From assembly GCA_902576785.1 (NCBI GenBank), contig CACGWC010000005.1, forward strand, positions 27,743 to 91,742: a stretch of DNA of 64,000 bases, in the 5' to 3' direction. Made by a program: the position numbers and the translations under genes. Below, in pieces: positions 9,935-16,384 of this stretch (position 1 is the first letter of the stretch; each line of letters begins with the position of its first letter). The notes beneath the pieces were generated by a model. The model was not told the DNA's origin. It ran no database searches and saw nothing but the letters and a program-made list of their open reading frames with translations. This DNA comes from an uncultured Pelagibacteraceae bacterium (GTDB lineage Bacteria > Pseudomonadota > Alphaproteobacteria > Pelagibacterales > Pelagibacteraceae).

Positions 9935-10587
9935 TGAATGAAGCACAGAGAGCCAAAATTGTATTAAAAATACTCAATAAAACTTACCCAACAACACCTA
10001 TACCATTAAAACATAGAAATATATTTACACTTTTGATATCCGTACTACTTTCAGCTCAATGTACAGATGTAAATGTTAATAATGTTACTAAAAATATTTA
10101 TCCAAAATATAATAAACCAGAGCATTTTGTTAAACTTGGAAGAAAGAAAATTGAAAAATTGATAAAAAGTATAGGTATTTTTAGAATTAAAGCTAAAAGC
10201 GTTTATAATCTCTCAAAAACTTTAGTTGAGAAATACAATAGCAAAGTTCCAAGAACTTTTGAAGAGTTGGAACAATTACCTGGAGTAGGACATAAAACAG
10301 CCAGTGTAGTCATGTCTCAAGGTTTTGGCTTTCCTGCATTTCCTATCGATACACATATTCACAGACTCGCACAAAGGTGGGGTTTAACAAATGGAAAAAG
10401 TGTTGTGCAAACAGAGGAGGATTTAAAGCGATTATTCCCAAAAAAATATTGGAATAAACTACATCTTCAGATAATTTATTATGGAAGAGAGTATTGTAAA
10501 GCAAGGGATTGTTACGGTATGTCTTGTAAAATTTGTACCAGTTGTTATCCTAATAGAAAGACACCAGTAAAAACAAAAAAAGCTTAA
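9934..10587 (+). CDS. nth: Endonuclease III (DNA glycosylase/AP lyase)
   Basis: Nth removes oxidised pyrimidines from DNA and nicks the abasic site. The 217-residue protein has the helix-hairpin-helix LPGVGHKTASVV with the catalytic lysine and the catalytic aspartate in FPIDTHIHRLAQRWG. The C-terminal Fe-S loop is unusual: cysteines occur at 188, 193, 198, 201 and 204, whereas the canonical spacing C-X6-C-X2-C-X5-C would place them at 188, 195, 198 and 204; position 195 is glycine. Cluster binding may therefore use a different second ligand. The gene overlaps dapB by one base and touches the next gene. Confidence 0.93.
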   Translation: MNEAQRAKIVLKILNKTYPTTPIPLKHRNIFTLLISVLLSAQCTDVNVNNVTKNIYPKYNKPEHFVKLGRKKIEKLIKSIGIFRIKAKSVYNLSKTLVEKYNSKVPRTFEELEQLPGVGHKTASVVMSQGFGFPAFPIDTHIHRLAQRWGLTNGKSVVQTEEDLKRLFPKKYWNKLHLQIIYYGREYCKARDCYGMSCKICTSCYPNRKTPVKTKKA

Positions 10588-11280
10588 ATGAATTTAATAA
10601 ATCTTTTTCCTCTCACAGTTATTAAAGATAAAATAGAGATTGCTGAAAAAGATAGAAATATCATGATTGAAGAAATTAAAGATATGAAAAAAAATTCAAA
10701 GAATGAAAATTACCAAACTGAAACTAATGCATGGACAGGGGATACACAAGGATTTGAGTTTATTCATAAAAATGAAAAGTTTAAATTGCTATTTAATGAA
10801 ATTATAAAAAGAGTTTGGGGATATTTAAATTGTATTGAAATAGACAACAAATTAGTTGATTTGTATATCCAAAGGTCCTGGGCTACAATCTCAGAGGGTA
10901 ACGAAAGAATAAAAAAACACAGACATTTTCAATCTCATATTTCTTTTGCATATTATTTAAAAAAGAGTAAGCAAGATTCAAATCTTGTAGTTTTTGATGA
11001 AAGTTACAAAAATGAGGTTATGCCAGGTATCTTTAGATCAGATACAGCTTTACAAAAAGGTATAGTAAGAAAAATGAATCATTTTAATGTTACTCAAGCA
11101 ATAATCAATGTTGAGGAAAATGACATTGTTATTTTTCCGTCTAAAACTATACATTCCACACAACCTGCTAAGAGCAATGATGAGAGAATATCTATATCAG
11201 CAGATATCGTATGTGTGGCCAAAGATTCGAATTTACTAGAGATGGGAATGCCACCATTAAAAGAATGGTCAAAAATGTAA
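10588..11280 (+). CDS. Putative 2OG-Fe(II) oxygenase family protein
   Basis: This 230-residue protein resembles the small family of putative 2-oxoglutarate/Fe(II) oxygenases found in marine bacteria and phages. Candidate iron ligands are the histidines in IKKHRHFQSHISFAYYL and the distal histidine in VIFPSKTIHSTQPAKS, followed by an arginine in NDERISISADI that would bind 2-oxoglutarate. 'NLFPLTVIKDKI' at the start is typical of the family. The substrate is unknown. It begins directly after the nth stop and ends 2 bp before the kinase start, so it is probably part of one transcript with both. Confidence 0.7.
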   Translation: MNLINLFPLTVIKDKIEIAEKDRNIMIEEIKDMKKNSKNENYQTETNAWTGDTQGFEFIHKNEKFKLLFNEIIKRVWGYLNCIEIDNKLVDLYIQRSWATISEGNERIKKHRHFQSHISFAYYLKKSKQDSNLVVFDESYKNEVMPGIFRSDTALQKGIVRKMNHFNVTQAIINVEENDIVIFPSKTIHSTQPAKSNDERISISADIVCVAKDSNLLEMGMPPLKEWSKM

Positions 11281-11282
11281 AT

Positions 11283-12212
11283 ATGAAGATATTAGGAATT
11301 GGGAATGCAATTGTTGATGTTATATGTAAAGTTGATGAAAACTTCATTTTAAATAAAAAATTAACTAAAGGCACAATGAAACTTATTTTTGAGGAAAATG
11401 AGTTCAAATCATTACTTTCCAGCTTAAAAATTGAAAAAACAATCTCAGGAGGCTCAGTTGCAAATTCAATTGTAGGATTATCTCAATTAGGTAATGAAGT
11501 TGGTTTTGTTGGCAAAATAAGCAATGATGAATTAGGCAATAAATACGAAGAAGGATTAAAATCAGAAAAAGTAGATTATTTTTACTCAAAGAAAAATGAG
11601 GAGTTGCCAACTGGAACATGTTTAATTTTAGTTACTCCTGATTCTGAGAGAACTATGTGTACTTTCTTGGGTATAGCGGGAAAAATTAATGAAGATGATG
11701 TAGATGCTAAAGTAATAAAAAATTCTGAAATGATATTTTTAGAGGGTTACTTATGGGATGAGGGAGAACCAAAAAAAGCATTTGAAAAAGCAATTAGTTA
11801 CGCAAATAAAGTGGCAATGTCATTGTCAGATCAATTTTGTGTGGATAGACATAAATCACACTTCTTAGATTTAGTAAAAAATAAATTAGATTTAACATTT
11901 GCAAATGAACAAGAAATTATATCGTTAATAGATGCTAAGAATTTCAACGAAGTAATTGATTTTGCAAAAACTATAAAAAAACACTTGGTAATTACTCGTG
12001 GAGAGAAAGGTGCAATATCTATTTGTAACGATGAGATAGTTGAAAATGGTGTAGAAACTAAACTTGACATAAAAGATCTTACGGGTGCTGGCGATTTATT
12101 TGCCGCTGGTTTTTTACATGGTTATATAAACAATTTTAGTACACTAGAATGTCTCGACAAAGGAAAATATATGTCATCTAAAATTATACAGCAAATAGGG
12201 GCTAGACTTTAG
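11283..12212 (+). CDS. PfkB-family sugar/nucleoside kinase (adenosine-kinase-like)
   Basis: This is a PfkB-family kinase that phosphorylates a sugar or nucleoside using ATP. The ORF track starts at 11211, but the ATG at 11283 gives the normal N-terminus MKILGIGNAIVDVICKV, avoids a 70-bp overlap with the oxygenase gene and is preferred. PfkB signatures are ISGGSVANSIVGLSQLG near residue 55 and DLTGAGDLFAAGFLHGY, with the catalytic aspartate, near residue 270. The total is about 309 residues. The sequence looks closest to bacterial adenosine-kinase-type members, but the substrate cannot be fixed. It overlaps the convergent ArfA-like gene by 11 bp. Confidence 0.85.
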   Translation: MKILGIGNAIVDVICKVDENFILNKKLTKGTMKLIFEENEFKSLLSSLKIEKTISGGSVANSIVGLSQLGNEVGFVGKISNDELGNKYEEGLKSEKVDYFYSKKNEELPTGTCLILVTPDSERTMCTFLGIAGKINEDDVDAKVIKNSEMIFLEGYLWDEGEPKKAFEKAISYANKVAMSLSDQFCVDRHKSHFLDLVKNKLDLTFANEQEIISLIDAKNFNEVIDFAKTIKKHLVITRGEKGAISICNDEIVENGVETKLDIKDLTGAGDLFAAGFLHGYINNFSTLECLDKGKYMSSKIIQQIGARL

Positions 12213-12330
12213 TTTTTTTTCTATTGTAACTCCCTTTGCCTTTTTTAGGTTTTACAATTCTAAGCGTATATTTTTTATTTAAAAGTCTTTTTGCTATTGG
12301 ATTTCTTTTAGTTTGTAACTTTGTAACCAT
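12202..12330 (-). CDS. arfA: ArfA-like alternative ribosome-rescue factor (42 aa)
   Basis: This gene is too short for the ORF track. The minus strand from ATG at 12330 reads a 42-residue, strongly basic protein containing NPIAKRLLNKKY and VKPKKGKGSYNRKKTK. The last block closely matches the ArfA tail KGKGSYxRK, which in E. coli enters the empty mRNA channel of stalled ribosomes while the preceding helix region recruits RF2. It lacks the hydrophobic C-terminal extension of E. coli ArfA and has a normal stop codon, so regulation by RNase III cleavage or tmRNA is not evident. It overlaps the upstream regulator gene by 23 bp in another frame and has no visible ribosome-binding site, suggesting coupling. 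Confidence 0.75.
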   Translation of the reverse strand: MVTKLQTKRNPIAKRLLNKKYTLRIVKPKKGKGSYNRKKTKV

Positions 12331-12871
12331 TCTTTGAGCTTATTATAAAAAATTTGTCATTAAATTTACTTTCTACTTTTTTTCTTAACCTATATACGTG
12401 TGTTTCTACGGTATGCGTCTCAAGTTTTGATTTATGATCCCAAACTTCATATTGCAAATTGTCTATTGTAACCGCTTTTTTAGAGTTACTTAAATGAGTA
12501 ATTATCTTTGTTTCTTTTTCTGTCAAAGATAACGATTTATTTTTGTAACTCATGGTTCTAGAGTTTAAATTAATATTATATTTGCCTACATAGATATTAT
12601 TTTGTTCATTAAATTTATTTTTTAAAAATTGGATATTTACAATTTCAATTAATTTATTAATTCGAATTGGATAATTTTTAATAATTGTTTGATATTCTTT
12701 AAAAAATTTTTCTTCGCTGGAAATTACCACAATATTTTTTTTACTTAAACTTTGATTTATTTCTTCTTTATTTTCATAATCTACTTTGAAATTTAAATTA
12801 CTTTTAATCTCATTTAATATGCTGAATAAAATAGGAAATTTATGTATTATGAGAATATTCGAATTTGTCAT
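12308..12871 (-). CDS. Orphan OmpR/PhoB-type winged-helix regulator with degenerate receiver
   Basis: This 187-residue protein ends in an OmpR/PhoB-type winged-helix DNA-binding domain: SLTEKETKIITHLSNSKK, EVWDHKS, and the recognition-helix region ETHTVETHVYRLRKKVE, then SSKNGYKV. The first ~100 residues have the size and start (ILIIHKFPILFSILNEI) of a receiver domain, but at the usual phosphorylation strand the sequence reads NIVVISSEE, with no aspartate, so phosphorylation control looks lost. No sensor kinase is adjacent. It is divergent from the L,D-transpeptidase gene. Target genes are unknown. Confidence 0.8.
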   Translation of the reverse strand: MTNSNILIIHKFPILFSILNEIKSNLNFKVDYENKEEINQSLSKKNIVVISSEEKFFKEYQTIIKNYPIRINKLIEIVNIQFLKNKFNEQNNIYVGKYNINLNSRTMSYKNKSLSLTEKETKIITHLSNSKKAVTIDNLQYEVWDHKSKLETHTVETHVYRLRKKVESKFNDKFFIISSKNGYKVTN

Positions 12872-12882
12872 TTTTATACATT

Positions 12883-13377
12883 ATGCCAATTATAGTTAAA
12901 AATAAAGATACTCTAATATTTGATGATTTTGTCTTTAAGTGTTGCGTAGGTTTGGGTGGTTTCACAAAAGATAAAATTGAGGGAGATAAAAAAACACCAA
13001 AAGGTGAATTTAAATTAGGTAACTTATATTTTAGAAATGATAGAAATAATAGACCAGAAACGAGTTTAAAGACAATCGTTTTAAAAAAAAATATGGGATG
13101 GTGTGATGATGTAAATTCAAAAAAATATTACAATAAATTAATAAACATCAAATCTAAAGTAAGACATGAAAAACTGTTTAGACGTGATTTTAAATATGAT
13201 TACTTAATACATATAAAATATAACTGTAAAAAAAATAAATTAGGTAAAGGAAGTGCTATATTTATTCATTTAACAAAGAATTACAATCCTACAGCTGGTT
13301 GTATTGCTTTATCAAAAAAAGATTTTTTAATTTTAACTAAGATAATAAAAAGAAATACAACTATAAAAATTCTTTAA
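12883..13377 (+). CDS. L,D-transpeptidase (YkuD) family protein
   Basis: YkuD-domain enzymes form 3-3 peptidoglycan cross-links or attach proteins to peptidoglycan through a catalytic cysteine. Here GSAIFIHLTKNYNPTAGCIA supplies the conserved histidine and the cysteine in a GC pair, and DKKTPKGEFKLG is the usual N-terminal loop. The ORF track begins at a TTG at 12865; the ATG at 12883 is preferred because it gives the family's normal start near 'MPIIVKN', leaving 164 residues. No signal peptide is visible, so export of the enzyme is unexplained. Its end overlaps the convergent YggS-family gene by 4 bp. Confidence 0.85.
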   Translation: MPIIVKNKDTLIFDDFVFKCCVGLGGFTKDKIEGDKKTPKGEFKLGNLYFRNDRNNRPETSLKTIVLKKNMGWCDDVNSKKYYNKLINIKSKVRHEKLFRRDFKYDYLIHIKYNCKKNKLGKGSAIFIHLTKNYNPTAGCIALSKKDFLILTKIIKRNTTIKIL

Positions 13378-14036
13378 GTTCTTTGTCCAAAAATACTAGA
13401 TCCAACTCTTATATAAGTTGAGTTATTTTCAATTGCATTTAAATAATCAGATGACATTCCCATACTAAGTTCTTTCAAGTCAAGTTCCTTATTTAAACGA
13501 CTCATTTCTTCAAAATAATATTTACTATCTTTATCAATGGGTGGGATACACATTAATCCTAAAATATTTAAATCAAGAGACTTACAATAATTGTAAAAAT
13601 CTAAAATCTCATTCTTGGGAATGCCTGATTTTTGATCTTCATCACCTATGTTTACCTGAATGAAAAATTTTGTATTTAAATTTTGTTCTTTAAGTTGGTA
13701 TGAAATTTTATCTGCAAGTTTTTTACTATCCAAAGAATGTATATAATCAAATAGTTTTAGTGCCAATTTTACTTTATTGCTTTGAAGTCTTCCAATTAAG
13801 TGCAATTTAATGTTTTTATTTTTTTCTTTAACTGACGTCCATTTTTCTTGAGCTTCTTGTACTTTATTTTCACCGTAATGATCATGGCCATAATCAATCA
13901 AAGGTTTAATATGTTCAATTTTAAAAGTTTTAGAAACTGCTATTATTTTTGGTATTTTTCCTAAGTTGGCGTCTGTTGATAAATTTGCCTTAACATTCTC
14001 ACTTATTTTGAGTAAATTTTTTACAGTATCATGCAT
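13374..14036 (-). CDS. yggS: YggS/PROSC-family PLP homeostasis protein
   Basis: This family binds pyridoxal phosphate and buffers its cellular pool without known catalysis. The 220-residue barrel protein has the PLP-lysine segment IIAVSKTF near residue 31, HYGENKVQEAQEKW, LHLIGRLQSNKVK and the closing SMGMSSDYLNAI and RVGSSIFGQR. Its start codon lies in the palindrome ATGCAT at 14031-14036, shared with the divergent ThiE-like gene, so each promoter must be inside the neighbour's coding region. Confidence 0.95.
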   Translation of the reverse strand: MHDTVKNLLKISENVKANLSTDANLGKIPKIIAVSKTFKIEHIKPLIDYGHDHYGENKVQEAQEKWTSVKEKNKNIKLHLIGRLQSNKVKLALKLFDYIHSLDSKKLADKISYQLKEQNLNTKFFIQVNIGDEDQKSGIPKNEILDFYNYCKSLDLNILGLMCIPPIDKDSKYYFEEMSRLNKELDLKELSMGMSSDYLNAIENNSTYIRVGSSIFGQRT

Positions 14037-14558
14037 AATAATATTCCAACAAAATTTTATTTTATAAATACTTTTAAAAAAAATAATATTGATAATTTAG
14101 ACAATAATACAGGCATAATTTACAGAAATTATAAAAATAAGCTTAAAGTAAATGAAATAATAAAAATTAAAAACTATTGTGCCGCTAGAAAAAAAAAATT
14201 TTTTTTATCAAATAATTTTAAAATCGCTATAAAACTTAATTTAGATGGGGCTTACTTGCCATCTTTTAATCATGAGTATAAATATTTAAATTATAAGCTT
14301 AAATCTTCTTTTTTAATATTAGGTTCAGCGCACAACATAAAAGAAATAAGAATAAAAGAAAAACAAAAGGTAAATTTAATTTTCATATCCTCAATCTTTA
14401 AGAAAAATAAAAATTACCTTGGTATCTATAAATTTATTAATCTTAAAAATTTAACAAAAAAGAAAGTCGTGGTTTTGGGAGGTGTATCGAAGTTAAACAA
14501 AAAAAAAATTCGCATGCTAAATTGTTTTGGATTAGCTGGTATTTCTTATTTTGAATAA
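14031..14558 (+). CDS. Reduced ThiE/TenI-like protein
   Basis: The 175-residue protein resembles thiamine phosphate synthase/TenI barrels in outline: FFLSNNFKIAIKLNLDGAYL corresponds to the 'hlgqxD' strand region, GSAHNIKEI to the 'G.S.h' loop, and VVVLGGVSKLNKKKI to the late phosphate-binding strand. It is shorter than ThiE (about 210), extremely lysine- and asparagine-rich, and the usual pyrophosphate-binding 'TKD' segment is not apparent. It may be a catalytically altered paralogue. It shares its start palindrome with yggS and ends at a terminator. Confidence 0.6.
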   Translation: MHNNIPTKFYFINTFKKNNIDNLDNNTGIIYRNYKNKLKVNEIIKIKNYCAARKKKFFLSNNFKIAIKLNLDGAYLPSFNHEYKYLNYKLKSSFLILGSAHNIKEIRIKEKQKVNLIFISSIFKKNKNYLGIYKFINLKNLTKKKVVVLGGVSKLNKKKIRMLNCFGLAGISYFE

Positions 14559-14588
14559 AAAAAAAGGCCCCTAAAAGGGGCCCTTTTC
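14557..14588. terminator. Bidirectional intrinsic terminator
   Basis: A GC-rich stem GGCCCC-taaaa-GGGGCC is flanked on one side by nine A and on the other by TTTT. Reading leftward it is an excellent terminator for the porin gene (hairpin then nine T); reading rightward it ends the ThiE-like gene with a weaker T run. Confidence 0.85.
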
Positions 14589-14605
14589 TTAATTATCTAA
14601 ACTAA

Positions 14606-15589
14606 TTAGAATGCAAATGTTAGACCTACTTCGTAAGCATTTCTGTCATTTGTGTTCGTATTAGCAATGTTATCAACACTGTTATAAGCACCACCGATTG
14701 TTAGTGATCCCATTGTGTATGATGCACTGATACCAGTAGACTCTTGGTCCTCACCTGAGTTGTACTCAATTGTGTGGTTACCAAAACCAACTGTTAGGTC
14801 ATCACTTACTTGGTAAGTTATACCCATGCTAGTTGACTCTGTATCACTTGCTGTTCCACCATCAACATCTTTTTCAGATGTTTGTACACCAACTGTAATT
14901 GGACCCATTGCATACTTAGCATACATTGTGTGCTCATCGCTTTTAGAGTTAGTTACTGCTTCTACATCACCTTGTGCGTAACCAACTGTTAAACCATCAA
15001 CACCTGTATATTCTAAACCGATATCGCTGTATGAAACGTCTGTTACTGCATCTGATGCATTGATATAAGCAACTGTTAAGCTTACACCTGAATCATGACT
15101 GTATTTGTAAGTAAACATGTTGTTACCGCTGTGACCATTAATGATTCCAGCGTCAGCACCTGATACTACATCCCATGCTTCTTCGTAAGCATTTGGCATA
15201 ACGTCGTCTTTAGCACTCATAGCACCGTCACCACCGTGACCAGCAAATGTTAAGCTACCTGCATCACCAAAATCAAAAGAAATTGAGTGACTGTCTACAA
15301 CGTTCATTGAAGTAGTTGAAGAGTACTCAGTTCCTGAGTTAGTTTTAGCTGAAGCAGCGTCACCATCTAATTCAATTGATAGTGTTACACCGATATCATT
15401 TACATCTCCTGAAGCAGAGAATGTAACTGAATCAGACATTGTCCAACCGTTACCAGTGTTAGCTTTATCGTCACCACCACTGTAGTACATTGCAGCTCCA
15501 CCAGATGCGCTTAGAGTAGCAGCTGATACTGAACCTGCAACAAGGGAACCAGCTAATGCTGTTAACCCTATTTTTGTGTATTTGTTCAT
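14606..15589 (-). CDS. Major outer-membrane porin-like protein
   Basis: This 327-residue protein has a clear signal peptide ending at SVSAA (cleavage around residue 23), then alternating beta-strand sequence rich in Gly, Ser, Thr and Asp, and ends in GLTFAF with the C-terminal phenylalanine required for outer-membrane barrel assembly. It resembles general Gram-negative porins. Its base composition is visibly less AT-rich than its neighbours, and it has an unusually good ribosome-binding site AAGGAG 10 bp before the ATG, plus a strong terminator, all consistent with very high expression. The substrate range is unknown. Confidence 0.88.
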   Translation of the reverse strand: MNKYTKIGLTALAGSLVAGSVSAATLSASGGAAMYYSGGDDKANTGNGWTMSDSVTFSASGDVNDIGVTLSIELDGDAASAKTNSGTEYSSTTSMNVVDSHSISFDFGDAGSLTFAGHGGDGAMSAKDDVMPNAYEEAWDVVSGADAGIINGHSGNNMFTYKYSHDSGVSLTVAYINASDAVTDVSYSDIGLEYTGVDGLTVGYAQGDVEAVTNSKSDEHTMYAKYAMGPITVGVQTSEKDVDGGTASDTESTSMGITYQVSDDLTVGFGNHTIEYNSGEDQESTGISASYTMGSLTIGGAYNSVDNIANTNTNDRNAYEVGLTFAF

Positions 15590-15609
15590 ATTAAATACTC
15601 CTTTGTATT

Positions 15610-15627
15610 TTTAATATTAATATTAAA
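15610..15627. promoter_or_regulatory. 18-bp AT palindrome in the porin leader
   Basis: TTTAATATTAATATTAAA is a perfect palindrome about 20 bp upstream of the porin ATG, overlapping the likely -10 or transcript-start region (a TTGGTA -35-like box lies just upstream). It could be an operator, but such AT palindromes arise easily in AT-rich DNA. Confidence 0.25.
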
Positions 15628-15731
15628 CACGAACTATTTACCAAAAAAGCTTGCAAAAACTGTAATTTTTGAATTATTATTTAAAAATATTAGAAATGTG
15701 TTGCATAATTGCATCTATAAAAAAGTCTAAT

Positions 15732-15756
15732 AAAATCAAGCTTTATTTGATTTTTT
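15732..15756 (+). terminator. Hairpin with T tract in the porin/DUF3576 gap
   Basis: The 217-bp gap holds an 8-bp perfect stem AAAATCAA-gctttat-TTGATTTT followed by two more T. It has terminator form on both strands. Nothing upstream on the plus strand is known to need a terminator, so a short transcript or an AT-rich chance stem are both possible. I see no other structure in the gap beyond the leader palindrome. Confidence 0.3.
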
Positions 15757-15806
15757 ATGCATTATTTAGAAAATTGAGGTAAATAAAAAACTTATTATCA
15801 ATATTT

Positions 15807-16367
15807 ATGAAACAAAGAAAAATAAACTGCCAAATTTTACTGATTATTTCTTCATTATTTTTGTTTTACTCATGCAATGGCAAATTACCTGGCGCTGATG
15901 CAAGAAAAGTGTCCTACGATCCTAAAGAGAGAGTTGCGAAAAACATTGAAGAAGGTAGAGGGTTCAGATTATCGAATTTTGGTAAAAGCAATAGTGGCAC
16001 ATTCGATTTTGCAAGTTCAAATGAACTTTGGAGAGCAACTCTAGATACGTTAGATTTTATGCCTTTAGCATTAGCGAATTATAGTGGTGGAATTATAGTA
16101 ACTGATTGGTACAGCGATGGAAGTTCAAATAACGAGTCTATCAAAATCTCGATTAGATTTTTATCAAATGAAATAAGATCTGATGCTTTGTCAATCAAAG
16201 TATTCTATAAAAACTGTAATATGAAAGATGACTGTAAAGTTTCTGATAAATCAGGAGAACTTTCAAATGAATTATCAAAAAAAATATTAACTCAAGCAGC
16301 AGTATACGAGAAAGAAAATGTTGGAAAAAAAGTTCCATATATAAGAAGCGATCCTGAGAAAAAATAA
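15807..16367 (+). CDS. DUF3576-family lipoprotein
   Basis: This 186-residue protein begins with a signal peptide ending in the lipobox FYSC (cysteine at residue 23), then GADARKVSYDPKERVAKNIE, the typical start of the DUF3576 family of alphaproteobacterial envelope proteins, and GGIIVTDWYSDG, its conserved core. The function is unknown. Its invariable place just before leuS, lptE and holA in alphaproteobacteria, also seen here (17 bp before leuS), hints at an outer-membrane assembly role, which is inference only. Confidence 0.85.
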   Translation: MKQRKINCQILLIISSLFLFYSCNGKLPGADARKVSYDPKERVAKNIEEGRGFRLSNFGKSNSGTFDFASSNELWRATLDTLDFMPLALANYSGGIIVTDWYSDGSSNNESIKISIRFLSNEIRSDALSIKVFYKNCNMKDDCKVSDKSGELSNELSKKILTQAAVYEKENVGKKVPYIRSDPEKK

Positions 16368-16384
16368 TCAATTAAGATAAAAAA

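Noticed and set aside
11211-11282. N-terminal extension of the PfkB kinase in the ORF track
   Set aside because: It overlaps the oxygenase gene by 70 bp and adds 24 residues not seen in the family; ATG 11283 fits better.
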